Shown in pieces: positions 42,500 to 54,419 of a stretch of DNA of 64,000 nucleotides. The position numbers were made by a program, and so were the translations under genes. Within the stretch, counting starts at the first letter, position 1, and each line of letters starts with the position of its first letter. The notes under the pieces were generated by a model. That model had not been told where the DNA came from. It saw only the letters and a list, made by a program, of their open reading frames with translations, and did no database searches. The DNA comes from Simmondsia chinensis (taxonomy: Eukaryota > Streptophyta > Magnoliopsida > Caryophyllales > Simmondsiaceae): contig JAGTTD010000022.1 in the NCBI GenBank assembly GCA_018398585.1, positions 1,019,501 to 1,083,500 on the forward strand, read 5' to 3'.

Positions 42500-43030
42500 G
42501 TAGGGGTGAAAACGAACCAAACTGTCATGAACTCCCTGTGTTCAAAATCGATTAAGGCTTGTTTATATTCATTATAATGACTCGATAGCTTATTGAGCTT
42601 AGTTCAAGCAAGCTCCATAAGTTTAATGAGTCGAGTTCAAAAAGGGGGGCGCTCAGTTCATTAACATTCGCGAACAGTTTGATAAGAGCTTGTTAAGAAC
42701 TCGTTAAAAGCTCGCTAAGAGCTCATTAAATTTGATATTGGTTCAAAAGTGATTTGATAATTGCTCGATTGTAACTTGAAAAGCGCCAATAGCAAGCTCC
42801 GCCCGATTTTAAGCTCAATTGGGCTTGATAATGAGCTCAACACTGCTCGATAACAAGCTCGATTCGACTCAATAAACACAGCGAGCCGAGTATCAAATAT
42901 ACTAAAATCTTATCAAATCAGGTTTAAACAAGGGTTGAAAAAGTTCGATACGAGCTCGGTTCAAACTTGCGCTTGATAATCCTTATCTAGCTCGAGTTCG
43001 AAACAAGAGAGTTCTTGAATTGGCTCATCT
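42500..43030. repeat. AGCTCG/GAGCTT low-complexity island
   Basis: More than 20 degenerate units of AAGCTCG, GAGCTCA, TTGATAAGAGCTTG and AACTCGTTAAAAGCTCG occur over 500 bases, without an open frame or fixed period. It resembles the island in PIP5K intron 5. Confidence 0.7.
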
Positions 43031-43171
43031 CGTTTACTCCCTTATGTTAAAGTGATAAAAGTTAATTCCCATATCATATTCTACAATATTTATGTATTAT
43101 TTTCAATCAGACTATAAATAACCAAAAATTTAACATATGCTTGACTTACATGCCCTTTTCAACTATCAACT

Positions 43172-43303
43172 ATTAGGATGGAGATTCTAGAAAACAGCCT
43201 CTCATCTGGGCCCTGTTCTGAGGGGATAAAGTTACATATATCCGACCTTTTTTAAATTCTGTATATACGAAAGTCCTTAAAGCATTGAGACGGTTGTTAC
43301 TGT
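43172..43303 (+). mobile_element. Degenerate SINE body
   Basis: 'gattctagaaaacagcctctc', 'gttacatatatccgacc', 'acgaaagtccttaaagcattgag' and 'ggttgttactg' follow the SINE body in order. The 5S head is absent. Confidence 0.65.
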
Positions 43304-43309
43304 AACAAA

Positions 43310-43985
43310 AATGAAAAGCTCTACAGTAAACTATAAGGGCAGGTGGTGGCGAAGAGTCAGCAGATACGCGGCCACAGTAATGGAAGCATTAAATAAATAC
43401 ACACTTCCCATTGCACCCTAATGATTGCATGTATAGTGCTACTGGTGTTGCATAAAATAATGCAAACCCCGTGTCAAAATAAAAAAAAAAAATAATAATA
43501 ATGCAAACCCATGCGGTTTAAGGAATTTTTTTTTTTTTTTTCAAATAACGGGACGAGTTCAAAATATAAAGCACAGCGTACTAAAAAAAGGGACCTTAAG
43601 AAGACCAACAAACCCATGCGGTTTAAGGCTGTTGACAGTAGTGTTCTATTTTTGAAGGGTTTTTTTTTTTTAATAGAGTTTTATAAAAAAAATGAGACTT
43701 TTTTTTACTTATGCTCTATTATTTTAACTGTATTTTTTATATTTTTTTAATTATTTAATAGCTAGTGTTACTTACATTGTTTTAATTAATTTAAAATAAA
43801 AGATAAAAATATATTAAAAGCAAATGAAATAAAAAAAAAAATAGTTATGTAAAGAAAACAAATTAAAATTTATATTGATAAAAATTAACTTAATATGAAT
43901 AATTAAAGAGAAAAAAAACTCAAATTTAATATAAAAATTTATTAATATTTAAAGTTTATTTTTAAATAAAATTTAAATTTACTTT
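43310..43985. other. AT-rich intergenic DNA
   Basis: No gene. GCAAACCCATGCGGTTTAAGG occurs twice in close variants (43502 and 43609), suggesting a target or tandem duplication around a 90-bp insertion. Confidence 0.4.
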
Positions 43986-44002
43986 ATTAATTAAAAATAA
44001 TA

Positions 44003-44144
44003 CCAAAGAGAGTACCAACACGCTGTCACCAGATCTCATTATAACTCCGAAGTTAAGTGTGCTTAAGCGAAAGTAGTACCTGAATGGGTGACTTCCCAGA
44101 CCCTGCTTAGACGAAAATTCTTGGAGCACTGAATATATTGTTGC
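44003..44144 (+). mobile_element. 5S-headed SINE with the body deleted, with TSD
   Basis: A perfect 15-bp duplication TAATTAAAAATAATA (43988-44002, 44145-44159) brackets the element. The 5S head is present up to GAATGGGTGACTTCCC, which joins directly to the last 45 bases (AGACCCTGCTTAGACG ... GAGCACTGAATATATTGTTGC). About 95 bases of body are missing. Confidence 0.88.
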
Positions 44145-44159
44145 TAATTAAAAATAATA

Positions 44160-44880
44160 AAAAATATAATATTAATAAAAAATAAAACGGGGCTTTCTTT
44201 TGGGTGCCCAAGAAAATGGGACACCGTTGCAAAAGGCCTAAGTGAACCGCTCGCTTACTCCTTCTGATTTCACTAATTAGCGAGAAGAAATTAATAATAA
44301 AAAGATCTATATTTTTTAATAAAAATTTTAAAGATACATACAAAATGGAAAAAAGAAAAAATAATAGAAACACTGATAAGTATCATATTAAGTATAAAAT
44401 TCGGTACTTACTGTAACATATCTTCGATTAGAACAATTACAACATAAAATTAAAGCAAAACACCCTGTATGTATAATAGAATTTTTACCTTATATTTGCT
44501 TACTGCAGCCAAAAATAGCATACATAACATGCCTCGCGGGTCAAAAATAGCACCAGGAGTTAAACGCGAAACGCAACACCATGGTGAGAATTTGGCAGAA
44601 TGCGGGAAATAATTTAGCCATTCCCTAGTTAAGTTGTAATTTATTTGCTTTCAATTAGCCTCCCCAGATAAATTTATTTCCTATTTCGACAATCAAAAAC
44701 TTTGCACCTACTTTCTAATAAGTTAACACATAAATAAAATCATCAAAAGATATAACTTTCCCCGAGAATTTAATCCAACTTAGCTAAGTCAAAGTTTTAC
44801 CGTGTACTTCATGGCCACATTGATGTTTCTCTCTTCTAAAGTGTTGGGAAAATTCACATAACCAATAACGGTAGAATTGT
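44160..44880. other. AT-rich intergenic DNA
   Basis: No gene; short frames on the minus strand lack recognisable domains. Confidence 0.4.
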
Positions 44881-45545
44881 AAACTCAACGAAATAACGAA
44901 AAATAACACGCGATATTTTAATGTGAAAAATCCTCTCTCAACTAGAGAGAAAACCACTTGACACAACAGGCGCCTTAATCCACTGTGAAATTAAGGAACA
45001 CAGTTTCTAATTATAACCTCCAGCCCCATACAATCATTATTAACATCATTGTAACTAGTGCACGGTAAGCCATCAACCCTCTCAAAGTGTAACTGCTGTA
45101 TGATGAGTCACCAACCCTCCTCAATGTAGCTTATGCACGGCGAGCCACCAACCATCTCAACATGTAACCGCTATACGATGAGTCACCAACCCTCCTCGAT
45201 GTAGCTTCTACACGGCGAGCCACCAACCATCTCACGTGTAATTATTGCACGGTGAGTCACCAACCCTCTTTAATGTAGCTACTGCACGGCAAGTCACCAA
45301 CCCTCTTAAAATATAACTACTGCACGGTGAGTCACCAACCCTCTTTAATGTAGCTACTGCACGGCAAGTCACCAACCCTCTCAAAATATAACTACTGCAC
45401 GGTGAGTCACCAACCCTCTTTAATGTATAGCTTCTTCATGGTGAGCCATCAACCCTCCAAAACGTAGCTTTAGAAAGAGGAAGCTACAAAAACTTTCAAC
45501 ATAAAACAACTCGATTCATCTATCCTCCTGCCGGATACCCCCGGG
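44880..45545. repeat. LTR-like repeat containing a 36-bp minisatellite
   Basis: 44925-45060 matches 24240-24370 (CTCTCAACTAGAGAGA-type start). 45058-45475 is a tandem array of 11 units averaging 36 bp, each with CACGG-GAG-CACCAACC. Two unit types alternate: one ends CTCTTTAATGTAGCTACTG, the other CTCTCAAAATATAACTACTG. The central units are nearly identical, so that part was amplified recently. No frame runs through the array. Confidence 0.8.
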
Positions 45546-45629
45546 TACCCTTTTACAAATCCCTTATTCTGTACATATTTTTCTCTATTTTTTCCACACA
45601 TCTATCTAACCCTCAACCTTTAACCAGGG

Positions 45630-45835
45630 TCGCTGTTGACATTTTCGGGGCCTTCAGCGAAATTCTTAAAGGGGCCCTTCATATGTAACAAATTATAATA
45701 ATTTTGACTATAAAATTTATTAATACTAAGAATTAATACTTTAAAATTACAACTTCAAAAATATGAGGCCCCTTAAAATTCGAGGGCCCTAAGCGGGTGC
45801 TTAGGTTGCCTGGGGTTATGTCCCACCCCGCCTTT
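45630..45835. repeat. GGGGCC-ended inverted repeat
   Basis: 'cggggccttcagcgaaattcttaaaggggcccttc' at the left mirrors 'ggccccttaaaattcgagggccctaagcgg' at the right around an AT-rich centre. It is a MITE-like palindrome of about 200 bases; 36185-36905 may hold another member. Confidence 0.5.
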
Positions 45836-46104
45836 AACTTGTTTATAATGAGTTACCCGAATATAATATAATTTAAAATATCAATTTAAATCAAACTTAT
45901 TTAGGTAACTCAATTTTAATCAATTATCTCCCAAATTAAATCTAAATCATATCCAAATTAAATCAAATTAATATTAAATGTGAGATAAATAATATTCTAA
46001 CAAAAAGTTACATGGAATCGATATTACATATGTTCCTCTCATGAAATTAAAACTGGATTGTAAATAATTCAAATTTAAATTTAATTAAATTTAAATTATA
46101 CTGT

Positions 46105-46290
46105 CACTACAACAAAAAAGATTAATTCTAGGCGCTTTTTTTTGGAATTCTCGGCCCAAAAAAGCGCCGAGAATGTCTCGGGGTTTATAAACGCCGATAC
46201 TGTATCGGCGCTTATAAGCGCCGAGAATCTCGGCGCTTATAAGTACCGATATTTTTCGGCATTTTTTATTGTCGAGATTTTTCGAGTTTT
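46105..46290. repeat. CACTA left subterminal repeat region
   Basis: Copies of GGCGCTTATAAGCGCCGAGA and GCGCCGAGAAT in direct and inverse order, expected binding sites of the TnpA-like protein. Confidence 0.8.
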
Positions 46291-46368
46291 TTAAATATCC
46301 TATTTTTACTTCTTGGCATGGACATTTTACAAACAGCCTGTATTGCCTATTTATTTGTGCATATTTTT

Positions 46369-46408
<40 letters not shown>

Positions 46409-46629
46409 CAAAATTACTTAATAAAAAAATATAAACTAAAATGATAAATTTTTCATAAAATTTTGAATTCGACAATCAAAATATTACAACATTGTCAATG
46501 TACTTTGATAGTTCAATACAAAATTTGAGATTTTTTCCACTCCAAATATCAACATAATTAATTTAATAACCAAAAAAAAAATATATACAATGCTAATTTA
46601 GTCAAGTACATTCTTCACAAATATATCAA

Positions 46630-49231
46630 TCAACCGAATGAGCTTGGCGTGCTTGGAGATGCAAAAAAATTTGAGGGTTCACAGTCACCTGATCCCGATT
46701 CATCTCTACCCTGTATAGACAACACAATAATAACATTACTTATGTATAAAATATCAATCTACCAGTTTACTATCACATAAATCAATAACAATGAGCATAT
46801 GAAATTATTTATCGGAACCCGTCAACCCTCAAGTGTCCACAATCCCTTTTGGAAGGGAAGTAGGAGTAGATAGAGGGAGGCCTAGGTTGTGCTGCATCTC
46901 ATGAATTTCATATCATGTGATTGCCACCTATTTAGCTTGCCCTCCATTCTCATTTCTATCTAGTATGTGCTTGAAGCAAATGAAGAGTCTGCAACATCTT
47001 AAGGCGACAATATAGCACATGAGATTCCACTCTCTGCCACATCTTGCAAAGCACAACACACATGATTCAAATTATATCTTATTGTCTAAAGTTAGGCTAT
47101 TCCTCATATGGAAAAAATTGAAAGAGGATTATCAATGAAGATATTAGAGAAAAGATTTAGTAGAAGAAGTGTCAAAACATCCAAAAACCAAACCATTTTA
47201 TCAAGCAGCAAGACAAGCATATCTGATCCAAAATTTTGCTTCACATGGTAAATTCATATAGTTTCCCAAAAGTACCAACCCCAATGCCGCCTTTTGTCTC
47301 AATCATTCACATCATCAATTTCATTATTTACAAAGGATTAGAAAGGCAATTATTTGCATTATAGTACAAACAAATACAAATTAAATAGATTATCTTACCG
47401 GATCAGCAACCGCAGTAATAATTGCTCGACCTTCTGCTATCATTTCATATGATGCTTAGCCAGAAGAAACAGCATCATAGATGGGTAGGAGCCTTCTCAT
47501 TTGCTGCTTTACATTGGCCAATTCTATTTTCATATTTTGTAATTCGACATGATCACCGGTACGGTCGAGTCCCTTTTTCTTTAGTTTACCCCTGACTCCG
47601 TATATATCACTCCTCTTCACGCTAAATCCATAGCCTACCGCTCGATAGCCCGGATTTTCCTGTTCATACGTTAGCTCTGCAAATACTTCCTCCTCGATTT
47701 CTGATCGAGGTCTGGAAGAAGATCCAAGTCGAGCCTCAACTATTTCTCTAGCTGTATCCTACAAAGAAGAGAAAAAGATATTAAATACATTTAAATTAAA
47801 AGAAATGTGATATAATAATAAAACCCACCATAAATTCTTGTGAAACCGTGTTCTCAAAAAAGCCACCACTTTTCCTGGTATGAATTTCCTGGTAAAACTC
47901 TATACTGGTGGGCTTCCTCCCTTTGTTAATTTCCTACAATCAACACGTCAACATAAGTCTTAACTAATTTAACAGGTAGATAGTAATAATACACTAAACA
48001 TATACTGAAGTCCTTACAAAACTATCTCTTTTATTCGCATAACTTGTTGAACCAGTCGTGTGAAACTGATTCTGCTTGGCACGTGCTTCTTTCCAGCATT
48101 TACTCTTCTCCTGACATTGGAAATCAACATCAATCCAAGAAAAACTTTACATTCATAATCAATATCAATCTGCTTCCCCCTTTTTGACCAATCAAAAATT
48201 ACTTAAAAAGAAATTGTTTTACCTTGCCTTGTGGAGAAAACCAAAAATGTACCAAAGTTATCCATTGGTCACGATTAACTCCTCGTGGCACTGTTGCAAT
48301 AACTTCAGCCTCAGTTTTGTTCCCTCGGCAATATTGCGCTTTCAAGCTCGTCTTATAACCTCTCCACATTTTGCCAAGATGCTGTAGTATTGATTTATCA
48401 ATCAATACATCACTGGGCATTGAAAATTCCCCCTAAAACATAAAATCCAACAATAATGTCACAAAAAGGCAAGGGAATAGTAAGAAGGCATAAAGTAGTA
48501 GTTGTACTAGTAAGAGAGCAATCACATTTCAGTGGTATATCCAAATTTCACTTGAACAGTAAAATTTGATAGTAGAACCTATTGCCAATTATACTATTGA
48601 ATTAAATTAACACAATTAAGAGTATAAAACCTTAATTAATACAATGATAAAGTTCAAAAACTTCAGACATACATATTATATCATATATATAAAGTAAACT
48701 TCAGACATAAATAATACTTACTCGAATAACCTCAACAGCTTCTGCTTTGTATTGGTCATTCATCGTACGCCAATCTCTTACTCCGAACGGACAAAACCGT
48801 CCCATTTTTGCAACCTCTCAAATAAACCGGATCAACAAATCGCCACCCTTTCTAATTGGTTGGCGTAGGTCATTGAACCGCACAATAATTCTTACACCTT
48901 CAGGAAGATGCCATACTTCCTTAACTGGTATCGTCCTTAAGGTACTCAAGTTACCTTGACCATCTATTAACGATTAAGATATACCATTACGTTTCCAATT
49001 GATTGGAAAATTATTACCATAATTAATGCTATAAAATTGAAAACATTTACCGATAAGTTGAGGTAGCTCCCTCTCATCAAATGGCACGTCAGTGGACCAA
49101 ACACCAGCTTCCCTCACTGGTCCCTCTGCTTGAGATGTTGACGGTCTTGGCTGACTGTCATCACCTCCTTCATGTTCCGGTGTTGCTGTTAAGGACTACA
49201 CTGATTTGCCACTTCTAAAAAACCTCCTCAT
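46630..49231 (-). pseudogene. CACTA second gene, plant Transposase_24 (TnpA-like) family, broken
   Basis: Reading leftwards, exons can be followed at about 49231-49051 (MRRFFRSGKS ... STDVPFDERELPQLIG), 48965-48725 (STLRTIPVKEVWHLPEG, then GRFCPFGVRDWRTMNDQYK), 48432-48200 (LGKMWRGYKTSLKAQY, DQWITLVHFWFSP), 48113-48017 (KCWKEARAKQNQFHTTGS), 47935-47830 (GRKPTSIEFYQEIHTRKSG), 47759-47401 and a last exon to the stop at 46630-46632 (SPSTPSSFG). The order LxxxWRxxKxxLK, WxxLVxFWxSP, R(A/x)KQ...HTTGS, FxxxHTRKxG is that of the Transposase_24 family. It is inactive: an in-frame TAG follows codon 11, a TGA lies before EVAKMGRF, and a TAA splits SSG-ASYEM. The family is proposed to bind the subterminal repeats. 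Confidence 0.8.
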
Positions 49232-49491
49232 TGTGAATCCACGCTTTTTCAAAAACAAAAGAATTAGTAGATGTATAATAGAACTTACAAAAATAAAATG
49301 AGAAGCAAATATGTTCCGTAAAACAAATAATCAATAATGAAACAAAGATCATGGACAAAATGAAACAACACGTACAAAAGAAAACTAACATACATTGACA
49401 AAATGAAACAACACGTACAAAAGAAAACTAACATACATGGACAAAATGAAATAACACGTAACATTATTTCACAACTCTAAAAAAACAAAGA

Positions 49492-52400
49492 TCAAATCTC
49501 GCCTTGATCATAAAAGTCCCTAGGTTTAGTCTTAATGACATGATACCATCCCTTTTGCATCTCATCTTGAATATAGAAAACTTGCTTTGCTTGAGATGAG
49601 ATGACAAATGGATCATCTTTCAACAATTGACCCGTATGCATCAATTTAGAGAAGTTCACACAAGCACCATCATTTTTAAATGTTCTTAAGCCCCTATTTA
49701 TATCTACCCAATCACAACGAAAAATGACAACTTTATAACTCCCATAATAGTCTAGTTCATATATGTCTGTTAATTTGCTATAGTAAACTTGTCCATCAGC
49801 TACGACCATGATCCTAGAATTTTGTGTCCTCATATAGCGTTCACGATCTTCTGTATGAAACTTGTATCCATTAAGGACAAAGCCCTTCATTCTTTTAGCA
49901 TACTGATTTAGCCCACCAGCTAAAGCCCTTCTCAATCGGCCTTCTTCGGTAGTTGCATCAATTTTGTGCACCTTAATAGAATAAAAGGTAGTATCAAAAT
50001 TAATGGTGAATATATAATATCAACTTCAACATCGAATAAAATATACTAACCTGGTCTTGAAGTCACTCAGAAAACTCTTCAACAATCCACTGATTTTCTA
50101 ATGTTGCATTATATCGACCTCTATGGAAATATGCTCGTCATTTTTCACTTAAAAATTCACTATAATAAGGAAATTATTAGCAGGTTGAACAAAAATAGTT
50201 AATATTGACAAAGTTGCTTCTATTAACACTTACTCACGAAGTTCCTTGATTTCATCTAGCTGGAGTAGCACATAACGATGCGCTTGCTCCTTACTTCTCA
50301 TATCAAGGAGAAAAATTTTCTCTTTTCCAATTGCACGACCCCCAGACTTTAACAAGTATTTACCCATACTTGAACCATTATCATCATTTCTTTTGGGTCT
50401 ATTAAAAATGGTCGTAGCACCTTCTTAAGTATCTAGAACAAAATGTAATAGTCTCCTCCATGATGTAGCCTTCAGCAATGGACCCTTCTGGCCGCGCCTG
50501 GTTACTTACGTATGCTTTCAAATGGGACAAATACCTTTATTACATAAATATAAAGAACACGTGAGATCAATTACTGGATGCCAAATATGAGAGATAAAAG
50601 TAAATGAAGCATTATCGGCTAACCTTTCAATCGGATACATCCATCTATAGTGAACAGGCCCACCAAGCTTAGCCTCCTCTACTAAATGAATTAGTAGATG
50701 AACCATGACTGTGAAAAATGTAGGTAAAAATTCCATCTCCATCTCACAAAGTGTAAGAATAATGTTCGATTGTTGAAGATCGAGCATATTTGGGTCGAGG
50801 GTCGTAAAACACAAGTATTTGAAAAAGGAAGACAAGTCTGAAAGCAACTCAATGACTTGTGTGGCATTGGATGCTCGCAAAGCTACAGGAAGAATATCTT
50901 GCATAAGAACATGGTTGTCATGACTCTTAAGGTTTAAAAGTTTTCTTTGTTTCAACTTCACACATTTAGAGATGTTAGATCCATATCCTTCTGGGACCCC
51001 AAGTTTCTGTAGAACTCTTAGAAACAGTTCTTTATCATTTGAAGACATATAGTAAGAAGCTGGAGGCATGTACGGATCTCTATTAGGACGAGGTTGTAGC
51101 CAAAGATGTGGCTTTATGTTCCTTTCTTCAAGGGCCCTTCTTGCCTTTTCATCATCTCTAGTATTTCTCTCCATATGTAATAGCGTCCCTAGAACATTAT
51201 CACACACATTTTTCTCTATGTGCATGACATCTAGATTATGTCGAAGGAGATTGTACTCCCAATATGGCAAGTCAAAAAATATGCTTTTTTTCTTCCAAAG
51301 CACTTCCTCATTGTCCACTCTTTCTATTGAACTGTCTATGTGGTGCCTTTCTCTTTTCTTCTTACTAGTCTTTTGGGTTTTTTCGTACTTGTAACGAACT
51401 TGTTCTTGTGCTTTCAAGATATCAGTCCCTGATGCCGGAGTAGGAGCACAAGCATACTCCATTGTCCCATCAAACAATTGACTCTGAGATCGAAAAGGGT
51501 GATTATTAGGTAACCATTTACGGTGTCCATTATAGCAAATCTTGCCCCCCAAACTTATAAGACTGTGTATGTTCAGTGCAATAAGGACAAGCTGTGTAGC
51601 CCTTTGTACTCCAACCAGACAACATAGCATATGCAGGAAAGTCATTGATAGTCCACATTATAGCCCCTTGCATCCTAAAGTTTTGTCCACTATAGGCATC
51701 ATATGCATCAATACCTTCCCATAACAATTTCAACTCATGCAGCAATGGTTGTAGGTACACATCAATGTCAAGTCCAGGGCCCGATTTCCCAGGAATAATC
51801 GAAGAAAGAATGAATGACGATTGCTTCATACATAGCCATGGGGGCAAGTTGTACGGGATCAACACCACTGGCTATGTACTATAAGTAGTATTCATAAGAC
51901 GGTACGGATTGAAGCCCTCACTAGCAAGACCAAGCCTAACACTACGAGGATCTGAAGAAAACTCCGGATACCGAGCATCAAATGTCCTCCAAGCTAGGCT
52001 ATCTGCAGGATCCCTTAATTTCTCATCCTTCAAATGGTCTATCTCATGCCATCTCATATCTTCGGCTGTTTTAGATGACATGTATAATCTTTTGAGCCTT
52101 GAAATCAAAGAAAAATACCGTATAACCTTAGCGGGCTCTCCTTTCTTGGTTGACATAGTTTCATCACTACAATTGTCATCTTCCTTACCCTTAACTGTCT
52201 TCCATCTTGAGGTACCACATGTATGACAACTCTCTTTTTCAGACATTTCACCCCAATACAACATACAATTATTTGGACAAGCATGAATCTTTTCATATCC
52301 AAGACCCAACTCATTGATTATTTTCTGAGCTTCATAATAAGATGATGGAAATACCATAATTTGGGGAAATGCATCAACAAGAAGTCTTAGCAACATCGTG

Positions 52401-52967
52401 AAGGACTCAGCAGACCAACTATGCATACATTTCAAGTGAAACAAGTGCAAAAGAAATGACAATTTGGAGAATGCGCTACAGCCTGGATATAGTTCTTCAT
52501 TAGAAGCTTCCAATATCTTCTTATACTTGGCTTTCTCCTCAGGAGATTGGTTGGGTTGTTCAAGAGGAACTTGGTCCAACCAATCATCTTCATCAGACAA
52601 ATGGGTTTGACTTGTGGAGGGAGGAATATCAACTCCGATACTTTCTCGTAGTAATTCACCAATATCATCTCGACCTATGGCCCTTCCCTCATTATTATTG
52701 GTAGATGTTTGACTATTGCATCTCAATTGTTGAACAATATCTTCTTTTCCATGAAAAATCCATTTCTTATACTTTGGCCAAAAACCCTTAAAAAGGATAT
52801 GATATTCCACATCTTCTAATGAGAACCATTTGGCTAACTTTGCATTTATTACATGGACATCGAGTTTTTCCTTCTATAAGGTTTTCTTTAGCCAACTTAA
52901 TGAATTCAATGACACCATCAATATAAGCTTGACTGATCCTTGGTTGCGTGATCCAACTCGTATCCAT
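49492..52967 (-). pseudogene. CACTA transposase, tnp2 (TnpD) family, broken
   Basis: The domain order is that of plant Tnp2. The N-terminal Transpos_assoc segment (MDTSWITQPR ... CPCNKCK) starts at 52967. The Transposase_21 core follows (NELGLGYEKIHACPNNCMLY, CHTCGTSRWK, PYNLPPWLCMKQSSF, DIDVYLQPLLHELKLLW, NDFPAYAMLSGWSTKG, NLDVMHIEKNVCDNVLGTLL), then DUF4218 (LCEMEMEFLPTFFTVMVHL, GGPVHYRWMYPIER). A DUF4216-type C-terminus ends it (VVIFRCDWVDINRG, DDPFVISSQAKQVFYIQD). Defects seen: a one-base frameshift near 52840; W-to-TAG at 51872-51874; an extra G in a six-base run at 51545-51550; an extra A near 50427; TGA at 50138-50140 and 50063-50065, both plausible CGA-to-TGA changes. Introns lie at about 50500-50630 and after 50225 and 50050. 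Confidence 0.9.
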
Positions 52968-52999
52968 ATCTCTAAATATTAAGTAGTGCAATCAAATTA

Positions 53000-53560
53000 C
53001 CTAAAAATTGAAAAAAGATAGAGTTCATAAGACAAATATTTAATCAACCAATCAAAATATATACAAATACAAAAACAAATAATTAATGGGACTTAGGAGA
53101 AGTTAGAAATTAAAGTAAGATACATGAGTTCCTTATAATCAATTTTAATCCTCTAGTGTGAAGGATCCATATAAACAAGGGATACAGCAACAAAGTTTTA
53201 TTTTTCCAAATTTAAAAATTATGAAATCGATATCTAATCTCCCTGACATTAACAAATTGAACTCACAAGCGCCACCAACACACAATTTTAAACATCAATC
53301 AAACACAGTAACACAAGAATTTCGTCAAAACAATAATTTTTTGTATTAATCAATTCAAATGATGAGATGCAACGATAGAATCATTCGAACCATAGCATTA
53401 AGGATGCGCATGAAGCAGGGGAAAGTGTGAAACGGCGATAATACAAAATTATAATAAAACTACTTCAACCAACTCAAATGATATAACACTTGTAGAAGAA
53501 TAAGCAGTCCAATAAAAATAAAAACCGAAACTAGGGCAAGGACATCACATACTAACAACA
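53000..53560. other. CACTA 5' untranslated/promoter side
   Basis: The A-rich DNA between the transposase start and the G-rich array has no coding frame of note. It presumably contains the first non-coding exon or intron. Confidence 0.45.
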
Positions 53561-53574
53561 AAGCAAGAGCAACT

Positions 53575-53830
53575 GTGAAATCGGAAGGTGAGGGTGAGAG
53601 ACGAACGCTGGCGGCGACGGTGAGAGGAAAACACGGGCGGCGACGGTGAGAGGAGAACGCCGGCGGTGACGGTGAGAGGTGACGCAGTTGGAAATCGGGT
53701 GGTGAGGGTGAGAGACGAACGTGCTTTGCGAGGGTGAGGGTGAGAGACGAGGGTTAGGGTTTGCGGGAGGTGAGGGTGACAGACGACGGTGAGAGCTCGA
53801 GAAAATGAGGGTTAGGGTTTGTTCGGGGTA
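53575..53830. repeat. GGTGAGAGG purine-rich array near the CACTA 5' end
   Basis: Short tandem motifs CGGCGACGGTGAGAGG, GGTGAGGGTGAGAGACGA and GAGGGTTAGGGTTTG (twice, telomere-like) repeat over about 250 bases. The + strand is strongly G-rich. It lies just inside the right subterminal region, at the probable promoter of both genes. Confidence 0.7.
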
Positions 53831-53988
53831 TATATACCCGGCGAGAATCTCTGCGCTTATAAACGCCGATATTTTTTGCGTCGTTTAAAATCGCTGAGAA
53901 TTTTCGACGCATTTAAACGCCGAGATTTCTCAACGTTTGTATAAACCCGATAATTATGCGCCGAGAATTGCCCTTTTTTGTTGTAGTG
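53831..53988. repeat. CACTA right subterminal repeat region
   Basis: Repeated motifs GCGCTTATAAACGCCGATA, GACGCATTTAAACGCCGAGA and GCGCCGAGAATTGCCC in both orientations up to the terminal inverted repeat. Confidence 0.8.
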
Positions 53989-54031
53989 TGTCTAGATAAC
54001 TAAAAATAGAATGTTGCAACTTTAATATAAT

Positions 54032-54410
54032 AATGGGCTATTTATACCAAAAATCCTTATACTTTTCTCATTATGTCAACTTTATCATTGTACTTTTAAT
54101 TATATCAATTTAGTTCATTTACAATTAATATTGTCTCAATATAGTCATTTAGTCAAATAACATAATTTTTAATGGCATAATCATGTTAGATGCATGTAAC
54201 CTACTACAAGTCAGCCCATTAACTTAATTTAACCCAACCTGATTCCAAGCTATTAAATATTTCATTAAGAACTTAATATAAATTTTACACTAAGGACTAA
54301 ATTGTCACAATATTAATTGTACAAGGACCAAATTAACATAATTAAAAGTATATGGACTAAATTGACGCAATGGGCAAAGTACAAGGACCTTTAGCATAAA
54401 TAACCCTATA
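54032..54410. mobile_element. MITE-like element, family 2 (complete copy)
   Basis: Ends GGGCTATTTATACC and GCATAAATAACCC are inverse. Inner text 'catt-atgtcaactttatc-ttgtactttt' mirrors 'aatgggcaaagtacaaggacc' and 'aaccaaattaacataatt'. Its left end is only 43 bases from the CACTA terminus. Confidence 0.65.
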
Positions 54411-54419
54411 ATAATTACT

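Larger units (their letters stand above)
46105..53988 (-). mobile_element. CACTA (En/Spm) DNA transposon, full-length, defective
   Basis: The ends read CACTACAACAAAAAAG (46105-46120) and, at the right, its perfect 16-bp inverse (53973-53988). A 3-bp target duplication TGT flanks it (46102-46104, 53989-53991). Subterminal regions of about 150-180 bases hold repeated motifs CGGCGCTTATAAGCGCCGAG at both sides. Length is 7884 bases. Both genes run on the minus strand, so the element's 5' end is at 53988: a tnp2-type transposase (49492-52967) and a Transposase_24-type second gene (46630-49231). Both carry stops or frameshifts, so the copy cannot support its own movement, although its ends could still be substrates. 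Confidence 0.96.

Noticed and set aside
45058..45475. CRISPR-like array
   Set aside because: Units are contiguous with no unique spacers, and the genome is a plant's; it is a minisatellite.
51068..51394. Plus-strand frames opposite tnp2
   Set aside because: Shadow frames of the transposase; the minus strand carries the conserved domains.
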